Shown here piece after piece: positions 19,414-29,236 of a stretch of DNA of 64,000 bases. The notes below the pieces were generated by a model, which was not told the origin of the DNA, ran no database searches, and was given only the letters and a program-made list of their open reading frames with translations. The translations under genes and the position numbers were made by a program. Position 1 is the first letter of the stretch. Each line of letters begins with the position of its first letter. Where the stretch lies: positions 86,810 through 150,809 of the forward strand of contig JALTJN010000365.1 of assembly GCA_027076405.1 (NCBI GenBank). Direction: 5' to 3'. The stretch comes from Chromatiales bacterium. Its GTDB lineage: Bacteria; Pseudomonadota; Gammaproteobacteria; UBA6429.

Positions 19414-20724
19414 TTAGTTAAAATTTATTTCAAGCCCAGCTTTATTTGCCAACCCGACAAAATTAGGGAAAGAAGTATTTACATTAGCACAATCTGTAAT
19501 ATTAATTGTTCCATTAGCTATTAATGCTGCCATAGCAAATGACATTGCGATACGATGATCGCCATGGCTATCCACTGTTCCGCCACTAAAAGGAGCAGCC
19601 TTGCCATTTGGTGTAATCACAATGCCATCTTCAGTGGGTTTAGCATCAATACCTAACGTAATTAACCCATCTGCCATCACTTGTATACGATCGCTTTCTT
19701 TTACACGTAATTCTTTTGCGCCTGTTAAGGTGGTTACTCCAGTCGCACAAGCTGCAGCAATAAATATTGCAGGAAACTCATCAATCGCTAATGGCACTTG
19801 ATCTTCAGGAATTTTAATCCCTTTTAATTTTGCTGAACGTACACGAATATCTGCTACAGGCTCCCCCCCCACTTCACGTTCGTTTAGTAATGTAATATCA
19901 GCCCCCATTAAACCTAAAATATTGATCACTCCGATACGGGTTGGATTAATCCCGACATGCTCAAGAGTAATATCCGAGCCTTCGGCAATTGTTGCTCCAA
20001 CCATAAAAAATGTTGCTGAAGAAATATCTGCCGGCACATCAATATTAGTTGCTGTTAAAGTACCACCACCTTTTAAACAAATTTTATTGCCATCAGTAAT
20101 AACCTCATAACCTAAACCACGCAACATACGTTCAGTATGATCGCGTGTTGGTGCAGGTTCAGTGACACAAGTTTCTCCATCTGCATATAAACCTGCAAGT
20201 AATAAACATGATTTTACCTGAGCACTGGCAACCGGCATGTCATAATGGAAACCATTTAACTTTTTACCGCCTTTTATGGTTAAAGGTGGCGTACCGTCAT
20301 CATTGGTTTCAACAGCGGTGTTCATTTGTGCTAAAGGGACAGTAACACGACGCATAGGTCGTTTACTTAATGAACTATCGCCAATAATAGTAACATCAAA
20401 ATTTTGAGCAGATAATAATCCTGCTAATAACCGCATTGATGTTCCTGAATTACCAACATCCAACTCTTTTTCAGGTTTTTTTAATCCATGCAAGCCAACG
20501 CCATGAATAGTGACATTACCTTCTGCCGGACCGTCAATTTCAACACCCATTGCACGAAAAGCATTTAATGTTGCCAGACTGTCTTCCCCTTCAAGAAAGC
20601 CACTCACATGTGTTACACCATTAGCCAGTGAACCCAGCATAATACTGCGATGTGATATTGACTTGTCTCCAGGCACTCGAAACTTACCCGTTAATTTGCC
20701 ACCTGCTTTTACTTCAAATTTCAA
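19414..20724 (-). CDS. aroA: 3-phosphoshikimate 1-carboxyvinyltransferase (EPSP synthase)
   Basis: AroA joins shikimate-3-phosphate and PEP in the sixth step of the shikimate pathway. The start is a TTG at 20724, supported by AGGAA 8 bases upstream and the typical MKFEVKAGGKLTGKFRVPGDKS opening; no ATG fits. The 436 residues carry PGDKSISHRS (Lys21), LDVGNSGTSMRLLAGLLS (about 86-103), SAQVKSCLLLAG, RDHTERML, DEFPAIFIAAA and SHGDHRIAMSFA. The NSGTSMRL form places it near class II-like EPSP synthases; inhibitor sensitivity cannot be read safely. It follows tyrA in the operon, with a repeat element between them. Confidence 0.97.
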   Translation of the reverse strand: MKFEVKAGGKLTGKFRVPGDKSISHRSIMLGSLANGVTHVSGFLEGEDSLATLNAFRAMGVEIDGPAEGNVTIHGVGLHGLKKPEKELDVGNSGTSMRLLAGLLSAQNFDVTIIGDSSLSKRPMRRVTVPLAQMNTAVETNDDGTPPLTIKGGKKLNGFHYDMPVASAQVKSCLLLAGLYADGETCVTEPAPTRDHTERMLRGLGYEVITDGNKICLKGGGTLTATNIDVPADISSATFFMVGATIAEGSDITLEHVGINPTRIGVINILGLMGADITLLNEREVGGEPVADIRVRSAKLKGIKIPEDQVPLAIDEFPAIFIAAACATGVTTLTGAKELRVKESDRIQVMADGLITLGIDAKPTEDGIVITPNGKAAPFSGGTVDSHGDHRIAMSFAMAALIANGTINITDCANVNTSFPNFVGLANKAGLEINFN

Positions 20725-20751
20725 TTTAATATTCCTGAATTAATAATGTTT

Positions 20752-20897
20752 GCCACGAAGAACACCAAGAAAAAACTTTCAAAAATCACTGAGTACTCGA
20801 GTGCTTAAAAATAGATTTCGCTATCCACTCCGCGTTCCCAGCAGTTTAAATTTTTAAATTCTTTCACCCTGGTGTTCTTAGTGTCCTTTGTGGCTAA
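20752..20897. repeat. CCACGAAGGACAC inverted-repeat element, copy 2
   Basis: The left arm is GCCACGAAGAACACCAAG (from 20752). The right arm is 20867-20897, whose reverse complement begins TTAGCCACAAAGGACACTAA. The element fills the aroA-tyrA gap inside the operon. Its right end overlaps tyrA: the tyrA stop codon TAG (20894-20896, minus strand) is the TAG of the element's terminal TTAGCC. Confidence 0.88.
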
Positions 20898-21772
20898 TCC
20901 TGTTTATCACAAAACTCATCCCGCGCTTTTTTCGCACGAATGAACGTATCTTCTAAATATGCACTATCATTTTTTTCAATGGCATTTGATAACAATTGCA
21001 AATCGTCACTAAATTTTTTGATCATTTCAACGAGAGCATCACCATTTGCTAAACAAATATCCCGCCACATATCCGGGTCACTGGAGGCAATTCGTGTAAA
21101 ATCACGAAAGCCGCCTGCTGCAAAATCAAAAATTTCATTCTTTGCATCCATTTTTGCTAAAGTATCAACCAGAGAAAAAGCCAGCATATGAGGCAAATGA
21201 CTTGTCGCAGCCAACACTTCATCATGATGTTCTATTGTTGTTTCTATGACATCTGCACCACAAGCTTGCCACATGGATCGGACTTTTGAGATGGCATATT
21301 CTGAACTTGTTGCCAGCGGTGTAATAATAAGGCGACGGTTGTCATAAAGATCAGCAAAAGAAGCTTCAACACCACTTTTTTCTGTACCCGCTATAGGATG
21401 AGCCGGCACCAGTGTTTCAGGAATGTCTTTAAAAGCAGCCCGAGCAGCGTTGACCACGCTTCCTTTTGCACTACCAACATCAGTAATGACCATATTATCA
21501 GTAAGCATCGGTTTAATTTTTCCGAATACAGATTCCATAGCCCCGAGTGGCACAGCTAGCACCACCATGTCACAACCTTTTACTGCCAAAGAAATATCAG
21601 TTTCAAAACAGTCAATAACCCCTAACTCTTTTGCTTTTTCTAAATGTGAAATATCTCGTCCAGAACCTACTATCTCACCGACTACTTCTGCTTTTTTTAA
21701 TGCGCGCGCAAGTGATCCACCAATTAAGCCGACACCGATAATACAGAGTTTGTTAATTAAAATATTATTCAT
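20894..21772 (-). CDS. tyrA: Prephenate dehydrogenase
   Basis: TyrA oxidatively decarboxylates prephenate to 4-hydroxyphenylpyruvate on the tyrosine branch. The 292 residues are a monofunctional TyrA. The Rossmann motif is IGVGLIGGSLARAL (about 12-25), with VVLAVPLGA near 70-78, DVGSAKGSV near 97-105, the catalytic-loop PAHPIAGTEKSG near 122-133 and ATSHLPHMLAF near 188-198. There is no fused chorismate mutase or AroA domain, unlike some relatives where tyrA and aroA are fused. The ORF ends KQD and then a TAG contributed by the adjacent repeat, so the native C-terminus may have been altered by the insertion. Confidence 0.96.
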   Translation of the reverse strand: MNNILINKLCIIGVGLIGGSLARALKKAEVVGEIVGSGRDISHLEKAKELGVIDCFETDISLAVKGCDMVVLAVPLGAMESVFGKIKPMLTDNMVITDVGSAKGSVVNAARAAFKDIPETLVPAHPIAGTEKSGVEASFADLYDNRRLIITPLATSSEYAISKVRSMWQACGADVIETTIEHHDEVLAATSHLPHMLAFSLVDTLAKMDAKNEIFDFAAGGFRDFTRIASSDPDMWRDICLANGDALVEMIKKFSDDLQLLSNAIEKNDSAYLEDTFIRAKKARDEFCDKQD

Positions 21773-21782
21773 AATATTAACC

Positions 21783-21854
21783 CCCCATCCTAACCTTCCC
21801 CCTAAGGGGGAAGGGACTGTATTCCCTCCCCTTCAAGGGAGTGTTAGGCTGGGG
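21783..21854. repeat. CCCCATCCTAACC inverted repeat
   Basis: The arms CCCCATCCTAACCTTCCCC and GGGAGTGTTAGGCTGGGG are inverted, with the inner pairs CCCCCTAAGGGGG and CCCTCCCCTTCAAGGGA adding smaller hairpins. The element fills nearly the whole tyrA-hisC gap (21773-21855). C/G-rich repeats of this general form are scattered in many proteobacterial genomes. Only one copy is in this window. Confidence 0.75.
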
Positions 21855-21855
21855 C

Positions 21856-22977
21856 TTAATGTCCTTTCAAAACCTTTTCTAATGCGTTTATAAAACGCTC
21901 ATTCTCTTTTTCTGTACCAATAGTAATACGTAAATATTCTGGCATTTCATAATTAGCAACAGGTCGAACAATCACACCCTCATATAGGAGATCATCATAC
22001 ACTTTCATAGCATTATCGCCGACATTAACGCAGATAAAATTACCAATTGATGGGATATAACTTAACTTTAATTTTTCAAAAGCTGAAATTAACTGACTCA
22101 TACCCTGGGTATTAAGTTTTAATCCGGATTCAAGGTATTCAACATCACCTAAAGCAACCTCAGCCGCTTTTAATGCCAAGCTGTTTACATTAAACGGCTG
22201 GCGAACACGATTTAAAACATCGGCAATATCTGGATGAGATACTGAATAACCGACTCTTAAACCTGCCAAGCCATATGCTTTAGAAAAAGTACGCGTTACA
22301 ATAAGGTTAGAATAATCTTTTAGCCATTCTATACCGTTAGGATAATCCTCAGCAGAAGCAGCCATTTCTGCAAAATCAAAATAAGCTTCATCTAAAACAA
22401 CTAGCACATGATCTGGCACAACTTGTAAAAAAGCTGATAGTTCTTTTTTACCTAACCAAGTACCAGTAGGGTTGTTAGGATTGGCGATAAAAATAACTCG
22501 CGTTTTATCGGTAATGGATTTTTGCATTGCATCAAGATCATGCCCCCAGTTTTTAGCCGGAACAACTACAGCTTTAGCACCAACTGCCTGAGTCACAATA
22601 GGATAAACTGCAAAAGCATGCTGAGAAAAAATAATTTCATGTTCCGGGCTAACAAAAGCTCGCGTTAATATTTCTAAAATATCGTTTGAGCCATTGCCAA
22701 TAGTAATTTGTTCAACACCAACCTTGTGTTTTTTAGCAAGCGCTGCTTTTAATGAAAAAGCATTACCGTCAGGATAACGAGCAAGTTCAGCTAACTCACT
22801 TTGTAACGCAGCAATAACTTTAGCGCTAGGGCCTAAAGGATTTTCATTAGAGGCAAGTTTAATGATGTTTGTAACGCCATACTCACGTTCAAGCTCATCA
22901 ATTGGCTTACCTGCTTGATAAGGAGATAAAGACTGTACGCCTTTAGTGGCCAAGGAAAATAAATCACACTTTGACAT
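21856..22977 (-). CDS. hisC: Histidinol-phosphate / aromatic aminotransferase
   Basis: This is a class I/II PLP aminotransferase of 373 residues. The Schiff-base lysine is Lys233 in RTFSKAYGLAGLRVGY. Other fold-type I markers are NENPLGPS (45-52), GNGSNDIL (94-101), NPNNPTGTW (166-174) and DEAYFDF (196-202). In this supraoperon the hisC copy is usually the second, broad-specificity enzyme that transaminates phenylpyruvate and 4-hydroxyphenylpyruvate as well as imidazole acetol phosphate. Its place between pheA and tyrA supports an aromatic role here, though the histidine reaction cannot be excluded. It starts at the ATG at 22977, 41 bases after pheA. Confidence 0.94.
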   Translation of the reverse strand: MSKCDLFSLATKGVQSLSPYQAGKPIDELEREYGVTNIIKLASNENPLGPSAKVIAALQSELAELARYPDGNAFSLKAALAKKHKVGVEQITIGNGSNDILEILTRAFVSPEHEIIFSQHAFAVYPIVTQAVGAKAVVVPAKNWGHDLDAMQKSITDKTRVIFIANPNNPTGTWLGKKELSAFLQVVPDHVLVVLDEAYFDFAEMAASAEDYPNGIEWLKDYSNLIVTRTFSKAYGLAGLRVGYSVSHPDIADVLNRVRQPFNVNSLALKAAEVALGDVEYLESGLKLNTQGMSQLISAFEKLKLSYIPSIGNFICVNVGDNAMKVYDDLLYEGVIVRPVANYEMPEYLRITIGTEKENERFINALEKVLKGH

Positions 22978-23018
22978 TTATAAAACTCTTTTGCTTTGAA
23001 TGTATAACGAGAAAAAAC

Positions 23019-24095
23019 TTACAGTACAGCCTTAGGATACGAACCTAAAACCTTAACAACACTCGCTGCTTCTTCTAACTCTGAAATGGCTTTAGCAACA
23101 TTAGCATCATCAACATGCCCTTCTATATCAATAAAGAACACATAGTTCCACATACCCTGACGTGAAGGACGCGACTCAATACGCGTCATAGATATATTGT
23201 TTTTAGCAAAAGGTTCCAGTATCGAGTGCAGTGAACCAGACTTATTATTAGCTGAAATCAGCATTGAGGTTTTATCAACACCACTTGCAGGCAACACTCT
23301 TTCACCAATGATAAGAAAGCGTGTTGTATTATCAGGTTCGTCTTCAATATTTCCTGCAATCGTTTTTAAACCATATATTTCAGCCGCAGTTTCACCGGCA
23401 ATAGCGGCAGCACCCTTTTCTTCTGCTGCAAGTCTTGCTGCTTCTGCGTTACTACTTACATCAATTTGTTCAACGTTACTTAAATTTGTATCTAACCACT
23501 TACGACATTGTGCTAATGACTGACGATGTGAATAAACTTTTGTCACATCCTTAATATCTTCAACATTACCTAATAAATTATGATGAATACGCAAATCAAC
23601 TTCACCACAAATATTAAGCGACGAGTTTATAAATTCATCCAGAGTATGATTAATAACACCTTCGGTTGAATTTTCAACCGGCACAACACCATAAGATGAT
23701 GTACCTGATTCAACTTCACGGAAGACATCACCAATTGTTGTCATAGGTAATGTTTGCACTGAATGGCCGAAATGTTTTAACGCCGCAGCTTGAGTAAACG
23801 TGCCTTCAGGGCCAAGGAATGCAATTTTCATTACACGCTCTAAAGCAAGACATGCTGACATTATTTCACGGAATAAACGCGCCATTTCTTCATTTGATAA
23901 TGGGCCTTCATTACGCTCCATTACCTTACGTAAAACTTGCGCTTCACGTTCTGCACGATAAAAAACCGTATTACCTGCTTCTTGTTTTGCAACCGCAACT
24001 TCTTCGGCAACTTTTGCGCGCTGGGTAATTAACCCCTGAATCTGTTCATCCAAAGCATCAATTTTGTCACGTAATTGTAAAAGTTTATCTGACAT
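23019..24095 (-). CDS. pheA: Bifunctional chorismate mutase / prephenate dehydratase (P-protein)
   Basis: It converts chorismate to prephenate and then to phenylpyruvate, the committed phenylalanine branch. Over 358 residues the AroQ-type chorismate mutase occupies about 1-85 (LRDKIDALDEQIQGLITQRAKVA at the start). The prephenate dehydratase runs from about 90 (IAFLGPEGTFTQAAALKHFG) to 265, with PVENSTEGVINHTLDEF and the catalytic NTTRFLIIG. The C-terminal ACT domain has GSLHSIL and ESRPSR, the positions of the Phe-binding GALV/ESRP motifs, so feedback inhibition by phenylalanine is expected. It follows serA by 6 bases, suggesting tight coupling. Confidence 0.97.
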   Translation of the reverse strand: MSDKLLQLRDKIDALDEQIQGLITQRAKVAEEVAVAKQEAGNTVFYRAEREAQVLRKVMERNEGPLSNEEMARLFREIMSACLALERVMKIAFLGPEGTFTQAAALKHFGHSVQTLPMTTIGDVFREVESGTSSYGVVPVENSTEGVINHTLDEFINSSLNICGEVDLRIHHNLLGNVEDIKDVTKVYSHRQSLAQCRKWLDTNLSNVEQIDVSSNAEAARLAAEEKGAAAIAGETAAEIYGLKTIAGNIEDEPDNTTRFLIIGERVLPASGVDKTSMLISANNKSGSLHSILEPFAKNNISMTRIESRPSRQGMWNYVFFIDIEGHVDDANVAKAISELEEAASVVKVLGSYPKAVL

Positions 24096-24101
24096 AATGT
24101 T

Positions 24102-25265
24102 TTACAGTGCTCGTACGTTTAATACACCATCAATATTTTTTATTTCTGCGATCAAATCATCACTAGGTTGTTTATCAATATCAATAATCGTATAGGCAAC
24201 ATTACCTTTTGACTTATTCAACATATCAATAATATTTTTTCCCCGATTAGCCAGTTTTGAGGAAATCTGACCAATCATATCGGGTACATTACTGTTCACT
24301 ATAGTTATACGATGACCATTTGTGCGAGGTAATTTAACTTCAGGGAAATTAACTGAGTTTTTAATATTACCATTCTCAAGATAATCTTTAACTTGTTGCG
24401 CTACCATAATGGCACAGTTATCTTCCGCTTCACCTGTTGAAGCACCAAGATGCGGTAAGGTAATAACCCGCTCATGATTCTTTAATAAGTTACTTGGGAA
24501 ATCACAAATATATGAGTAAACCTTGCCTGATTTAATCGCTGCAGACACAGCTTCATCGTCAATAATCCCATTACGGGCAAAGTTAAGAATAACCACATTG
24601 TCTTTCATTAACTTTAGGCGTTCAGCATTAATCATATTGGTTGTTGCTTCAATTAATGGAACATGGAAAGTAATAAAATCGACCTTACCGATCATTTCAT
24701 CAATACTGTTGGCTTGCTCTACTTCTGATGACAGCTGCCATGCACCTTCAACCGTGATACCAGGATCAAAACCAATTACATTCATACCAAGATCAATCGC
24801 TGCATTAGCAACATAACGACCAATCGCACCTAGTCCAACCACACCTAAAGTGCGACCGGGTAATTCAAAACCACCAAAATTTTTCTTGCCTGCTTCAACG
24901 TCTTTATTAATAACTTCATCCGTACCTTCAAGGTTGCGTGCAAAATCCCAAGCCTGACCAAGATTACGACAGCCCATCAACATACCAGCAATGACTAGTT
25001 CTTTAACCGCGTTCGCATTCGCACCCGGTGCATTAAAAACAACCACACCTTTTTCTGACATTTTATCAACAGGAATATTATTAACACCTGCACCGGCACG
25101 CCCTACTGCCTTTAAGCTCGCAGGGATTTCCATGTCATGCATTTTAAAAGAACGTAATAAAATAGCATCTGGATGTTGAATTTCTGATGCAATCTCATAG
25201 CTCTCACGTGGAAGTTTTTCTAAACCCGCGACAGAAATATTATTTAACGTTAAAATTTTATTCAT
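24102..25265 (-). CDS. serA: D-3-phosphoglycerate dehydrogenase
   Basis: SerA makes 3-phosphohydroxypyruvate, the first step of serine synthesis. The 387 residues are the shorter SerA type. The substrate domain has AVGRAGAGVNNIPVDKMSEKG (about 53-73). The NAD domain has LGVVGLGAIGRYVANAA (about 139-155), ILNFARNGIIDDEA with the catalytic Arg, and TLPHLGASTGEAEDN with the catalytic His. The C-terminal ACT domain starts near HRITIVNSNVPDMIGQIS. It lies between serC and pheA; in pseudomonads serC is followed directly by pheA, so serA looks inserted here, joining the two first serine steps. Confidence 0.96.
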   Translation of the reverse strand: MNKILTLNNISVAGLEKLPRESYEIASEIQHPDAILLRSFKMHDMEIPASLKAVGRAGAGVNNIPVDKMSEKGVVVFNAPGANANAVKELVIAGMLMGCRNLGQAWDFARNLEGTDEVINKDVEAGKKNFGGFELPGRTLGVVGLGAIGRYVANAAIDLGMNVIGFDPGITVEGAWQLSSEVEQANSIDEMIGKVDFITFHVPLIEATTNMINAERLKLMKDNVVILNFARNGIIDDEAVSAAIKSGKVYSYICDFPSNLLKNHERVITLPHLGASTGEAEDNCAIMVAQQVKDYLENGNIKNSVNFPEVKLPRTNGHRITIVNSNVPDMIGQISSKLANRGKNIIDMLNKSKGNVAYTIIDIDKQPSDDLIAEIKNIDGVLNVRAL

Positions 25266-25287
25266 TTTTATGACTCTTTATTATTTT

Positions 25288-25376
25288 TTAGCCACCAAGG
25301 ACACTAAGAACACCAAGATAAAGATTGTAAAAATACTGGTAGCTTAATTATCAACTCTTTGTGTTCTTCGTGGCAA
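25288..25376. repeat. CCACGAAGGACAC inverted-repeat element, copy 3
   Basis: The left arm TTAGCCACCAAGGACACTAA (from 25288) and the right arm CTCTTTGTGTTCTTCGTGGC (25355-25374) are inverted. The element fills the serC-serA gap. At about 90 bases it is the shortest of the four copies; the centre (25321-25354) is unrelated to the other copies. Confidence 0.85.
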
Positions 25377-25381
25377 AATTA

Positions 25382-26464
25382 TTAACTATGCTTTGCTGCA
25401 AACTCACCCATGAACTTAACCAAAGCATCAACACCTGCTTCTGGCATCGCGTTATAGATACTTGCGCGCATTCCACCGACTGAACGGTGACCTTTTAATG
25501 TCACCAAGTTTTGTTTAGCTGCTTCTTCAAGAAAAACTTTGTCTAGCTCAGCATCTTTTAAGGTAAAGGGAACATTCATCCATGAACGGTTATTTACAGC
25601 AACCGGGCTAGCATAAAAATCAGAACCATCAATTGCGGCATATAATTTACCTGCTTTACGTTCATTGATTTCAGCCATTTTAGTTAAGCCGCCTTGTTGT
25701 TTGAGCCAGTCAAATACTAAACCAGCTAAATACCAGGCATAAGTTGGTGGTGTGTTTGACATAGAACCATTATCAGCATGCGTTTTATAATCAAACATAC
25801 TTGGCGTTCCATCAATAACCTCGCCAATTAAATCTTTACGAACAATCACAACCGTTAAACCAGCAGGCCCGATATTCTTTTGTGCACCGGCATAGATAAC
25901 AGCAAATTTAGAAACATCAATCGGACGTGATAAAATGGTTGAAGACATATCAGCAACCAGAGGCACGCCATTCGTTTCAGGAATGTAATCAAACTCAACA
26001 CCACCAATAGTTTCATTTGGTGTGTAATGCACATAAGCAGCATCAGGATTTAATTTTAATTCTGCCTGAGAAGGTGCATGAGTAAACTTATTCTCTTCAG
26101 TCGATGCTGCAATATTCACATCACAATATTTCTTTGCTTCTGCAATGGCTTTTTTAGACCACGCACCGGTATTAATATAATCCGCTGTTTTCTTGCCGCG
26201 TAATAAATTCATAGGCACCATGGCAAACTGGCTACTCGCACCACCTTGTAAAAACAAAATTTCATGCGTATCGGGTATCGCCATGACTTCTCGTAAATCA
26301 GTCATCGCTTTTTCAGCAATCGACATATAATCTTTACCACGATGACTCATTTCCATCGTTGACATGCCAGTACCGTTCCAATCCAGCATTTCAGATTGTG
26401 CTTTTTCTAAAACCGTTTGCGGAACCATTGCCGGACCCGCACTAAAATTAAAAACTCGAGACAT
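25382..26464 (-). CDS. serC: Phosphoserine aminotransferase
   Basis: SerC transaminates 3-phosphohydroxypyruvate in serine synthesis and the homologous step of pyridoxal phosphate synthesis. The 360 residues are the typical length. The PLP lysine is Lys196 in YAGAQKNIGPAG; other markers are FNFSAGPAMVP (5-15), EMSHRGKDY (38-46), FLQGGASSQFAMVPMN (71-86) and HRSVGGMRASIYNAM near the C-terminus. It lies 23 bases downstream of gyrA, as in other gammaproteobacteria, and heads the amino acid part of the supraoperon. Confidence 0.98.
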   Translation of the reverse strand: MSRVFNFSAGPAMVPQTVLEKAQSEMLDWNGTGMSTMEMSHRGKDYMSIAEKAMTDLREVMAIPDTHEILFLQGGASSQFAMVPMNLLRGKKTADYINTGAWSKKAIAEAKKYCDVNIAASTEENKFTHAPSQAELKLNPDAAYVHYTPNETIGGVEFDYIPETNGVPLVADMSSTILSRPIDVSKFAVIYAGAQKNIGPAGLTVVIVRKDLIGEVIDGTPSMFDYKTHADNGSMSNTPPTYAWYLAGLVFDWLKQQGGLTKMAEINERKAGKLYAAIDGSDFYASPVAVNNRSWMNVPFTLKDAELDKVFLEEAAKQNLVTLKGHRSVGGMRASIYNAMPEAGVDALVKFMGEFAAKHS

Positions 26465-26487
26465 TATTAACTACTCCAACTTATTAT

Positions 26488-29136
26488 TTATTCTTCTGAC
26501 TCGGTATTATCCGAATCTGTTTCTGCAGCTGAACTGCTTTCAGAGGATACATCTTCAGACGTAGTATCATCAGACGAGGTGTTTTCAGAAGTAATTTCTT
26601 CAACATCTTCTGTTTTTATATTTGCAATACATGCCATACCGGTTAAGGTTTCATCGTCACCTAAACGAATTAAACGAACACCCTGAGTGTTACGTCCCAT
26701 GACAGAAACTTCTTCCACCCGTGTACGAACTAATGTACCACCACTGGTAATCAGCATCATTTCATCATCATCCTGAACCAACTCAGCGCCGGTCACATTA
26801 CCATTACGATCTGTTGTTTGTACTGAAATAACCCCCTGTCCACCACGACCATGACGAGGATAATCTTCCATTAAAGTACGTTTACCATAACCATGTTCAG
26901 TCGTAGTTAAAACAGAACCTTCTTGCGCAATAATCAAGGAAATAACTTTCTGCTCATCTTTAAGCTTAATACCCCGAACACCGCCTGCACTTCGACCCAT
27001 GGCACGAACATCACTTTCGTTAAAGCAAATCGCTTTACCACTTGAACTACAAAGTAATACATCCTGATTGCCATCAGTCAGCTCAACCCCCACCAGCTTG
27101 TCGCCGTCTTTTAAATCAACCGCAATAATGCCGGATGCACGTGGACGCGAGAATTCTTTCAATGATGTTTTCTTAACTGTACCGTTTGCAGTCGCAAAGA
27201 AGACAAACTTGTCTTCTTCGTACTCACGAATCGGTAATACCGCATTAATACGTTCATCTTTATCCAGAGGTAATAAGTTAATGATCGGACGACCACGTGC
27301 TGTACGACTGGCTTGCGGTACTTCAAATACTTTAAGCCAGTACACCTTACCTTTGCTAGAGAAGCAGAGAATAGTGTCATGGGTACTTGCGACAAATAAC
27401 TTATCAACAAAATCTTCATCTTTAACCGAGGTTGCCGCTTTACCACGACCACCACGACGTTGTGCAGAGTAAACAGTAATCGGTTGTGCTTTTGCATAAC
27501 CTTCATGTGAAAGAGTCACAACAACATCTTCTTCGGTTATTAAATCTTCTATGGTTAAATCTTCCTGTGAAGAAACAATTTCAGTACGACGTTCATCACC
27601 ATACTGATCTTTAATTTCATTAAGTTCTTCAACAATGATTTCCATTAGACGATCGGCGCTACTTAAAATAAACAACAACTCAGCAATCAATTTTAAGAGT
27701 TCTTCAAACTCTGAAATAATTTTATCTTGCTCGAGTCCGGTTAAACGGTGCAAGCGCATGTCTAAAATAGCTTGTGCCTGAGTTTCAGAGAAGTGATATA
27801 AACCATCAATCAAACCGCAAGAAGCAGATAAACCATCGGGGCGTGAAGATTCAGCCCCCGTTGCTTCAAGCATTTTAGTGACAACACCCGGCTGCCAGGG
27901 TGTAGAGATTAATTTTTCTTTTGCTTCAGCAGGATTCTTTGCTGCTTTTATTAACGCAATAATCGGATCAATATTTTCTAACGCAACCGCCAAACCTTCA
28001 CGGATATGCGCTTTTTCACGTGCTTTACGTAACTCATAAACGGTGCGACGAGTTACAATCTCGCGGCGATGACGAATAAAGGCATCAAGAATTTGTTTCA
28101 AGTTTAAGAGTCGAGGCTGGTTATCAACCAGAGCAACCATGTTAATACCAAACACATTTTGCATTTGCGTTTGTTGATAAAGATTATTCAACATCACATC
28201 AGCCACTTCACCACGGCGAAGCTCGATGACCATACGCATACCGTCTTTATCCGACTCATCACGCAAACCGGTAATGCCTTCAATCTTCTTATCTTTTACC
28301 AGCTCGGCAATTTTTTCTAGCAGACGCGCTTTATTAACCTGATACGGTAATTCCGTAACAATAATGCTTTCTTTATCTTTTGCACGCTCTTCAACATGCG
28401 TTCTTGCGCGAACATAAATACGCCCTTTACCACCGGCATACGCTTCGGCAATACCACGCGCACCATTAATGATACCGGCCGTTGGGAAATCCGGCCCCGG
28501 CATAATTTCCATGAGCTCTTGAATGCTAATGTTTTCATTCTCAATAACAGCAAGACAGGCATTGATGACTTCAGTTAAATTGTGTGGCGGGATGTTGGTT
28601 GCCATACCAACTGCAATACCCGCAGAACCATTAACTAAAAGGTTAGGTAAACGCGCAGGTAGAATTTCCGGTTCGTGTTCAGATTCATCGTAGTTAGGAA
28701 TGAAGTCGACGGTTTCTTTATCCAGATCAGCCAATAACTCATGCGCAATTTTTGCCATACGCACTTCGGTATAACGCATCGCGGCAGGTGAATCACCATC
28801 AACCGAACCAAAGTTACCCTGACCATCGACCAGCATGTAACGTAAAGAAAACGGCTGCGCCATACGAACAATCGTATCGTAAACGGCAGTATCACCATGC
28901 GGATGGTATTTACCAATCACATCACCAACAACACGGGCAGATTTTTTATAAGGCTTGTTGTAATCATTGCCTAATTCACGCATTGCATAAAGAACGCGTC
29001 GGTGAACTGGCTTTAAACCATCTCGAACATCAGGAAGTGCTCGTCCTACAATTACGCTCATCGCATAATCCAGATAGGACTGCTTCATTTCATCTTCAAT
29101 ATTTATTGGTAGAACTTCTTTAGCGAACTCAACCAT
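26488..29136 (-). CDS. gyrA: DNA gyrase subunit A
   Basis: GyrA is the DNA breakage-reunion subunit of gyrase, which introduces negative supercoils with GyrB. The 882 residues align with E. coli numbering at the N-terminus: the catalytic Tyr is Tyr122 in AAMRYTE, and the quinolone region reads [11 protein letters not shown] with Thr83 and Asp87. The C-terminal wrapping domain carries the canonical GyrA box QRRGGRG. The tail (about the last 45 residues) is strongly acidic and Ser/Glu-rich, as in other gyrases. The start is the ATG at 29136, with AAGGAG 10 bases upstream. It is the first gene of the minus-strand supraoperon. Confidence 0.98.
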   Translation of the reverse strand: MVEFAKEVLPINIEDEMKQSYLDYAMSVIVGRALPDVRDGLKPVHRRVLYAMRELGNDYNKPYKKSARVVGDVIGKYHPHGDTAVYDTIVRMAQPFSLRYMLVDGQGNFGSVDGDSPAAMRYTEVRMAKIAHELLADLDKETVDFIPNYDESEHEPEILPARLPNLLVNGSAGIAVGMATNIPPHNLTEVINACLAVIENENISIQELMEIMPGPDFPTAGIINGARGIAEAYAGGKGRIYVRARTHVEERAKDKESIIVTELPYQVNKARLLEKIAELVKDKKIEGITGLRDESDKDGMRMVIELRRGEVADVMLNNLYQQTQMQNVFGINMVALVDNQPRLLNLKQILDAFIRHRREIVTRRTVYELRKAREKAHIREGLAVALENIDPIIALIKAAKNPAEAKEKLISTPWQPGVVTKMLEATGAESSRPDGLSASCGLIDGLYHFSETQAQAILDMRLHRLTGLEQDKIISEFEELLKLIAELLFILSSADRLMEIIVEELNEIKDQYGDERRTEIVSSQEDLTIEDLITEEDVVVTLSHEGYAKAQPITVYSAQRRGGRGKAATSVKDEDFVDKLFVASTHDTILCFSSKGKVYWLKVFEVPQASRTARGRPIINLLPLDKDERINAVLPIREYEEDKFVFFATANGTVKKTSLKEFSRPRASGIIAVDLKDGDKLVGVELTDGNQDVLLCSSSGKAICFNESDVRAMGRSAGGVRGIKLKDEQKVISLIIAQEGSVLTTTEHGYGKRTLMEDYPRHGRGGQGVISVQTTDRNGNVTGAELVQDDDEMMLITSGGTLVRTRVEEVSVMGRNTQGVRLIRLGDDETLTGMACIANIKTEDVEEITSENTSSDDTTSEDVSSESSSAAETDSDNTESEE

Positions 29137-29204
29137 GTACGAGTAGCTCCTTCAAAAGGCAATATTCGAGTTATTTTTTATAATTCTGGTAATTCTAGTC
29201 AGCC

Positions 29205-29226
29205 AAATGCCCTTTTCAGGGCATTT
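29205..29226 (-). promoter_or_regulatory. Hairpin in the gyrA leader
   Basis: AAATGCCCT (29205-29213) and AGGGCATTT (29218-29226) form a perfect 9-bp stem with a 4-base loop. It starts only about 10 bases downstream of the predicted gyrA promoter -10 box, so it would sit at the extreme 5' end of the gyrA transcript. It is a possible stability element or operator. Confidence 0.5.
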
Positions 29227-29236
29227 TAAAGGCGAA

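Noticed and set aside
28875..28900. Thr at GyrA position 83 as a quinolone-resistance change
   Set aside because: Thr83 is the natural residue in several gammaproteobacteria such as Pseudomonas aeruginosa, and Asp87 is kept; it is not evidence of resistance.
28752..29123. Open frame of about 120 codons antisense to the 5' part of gyrA
   Set aside because: It runs opposite a fully conserved gene whose codon pattern explains the absence of stops; the translation is rich in His, Gln and Tyr and unlike any protein I know.
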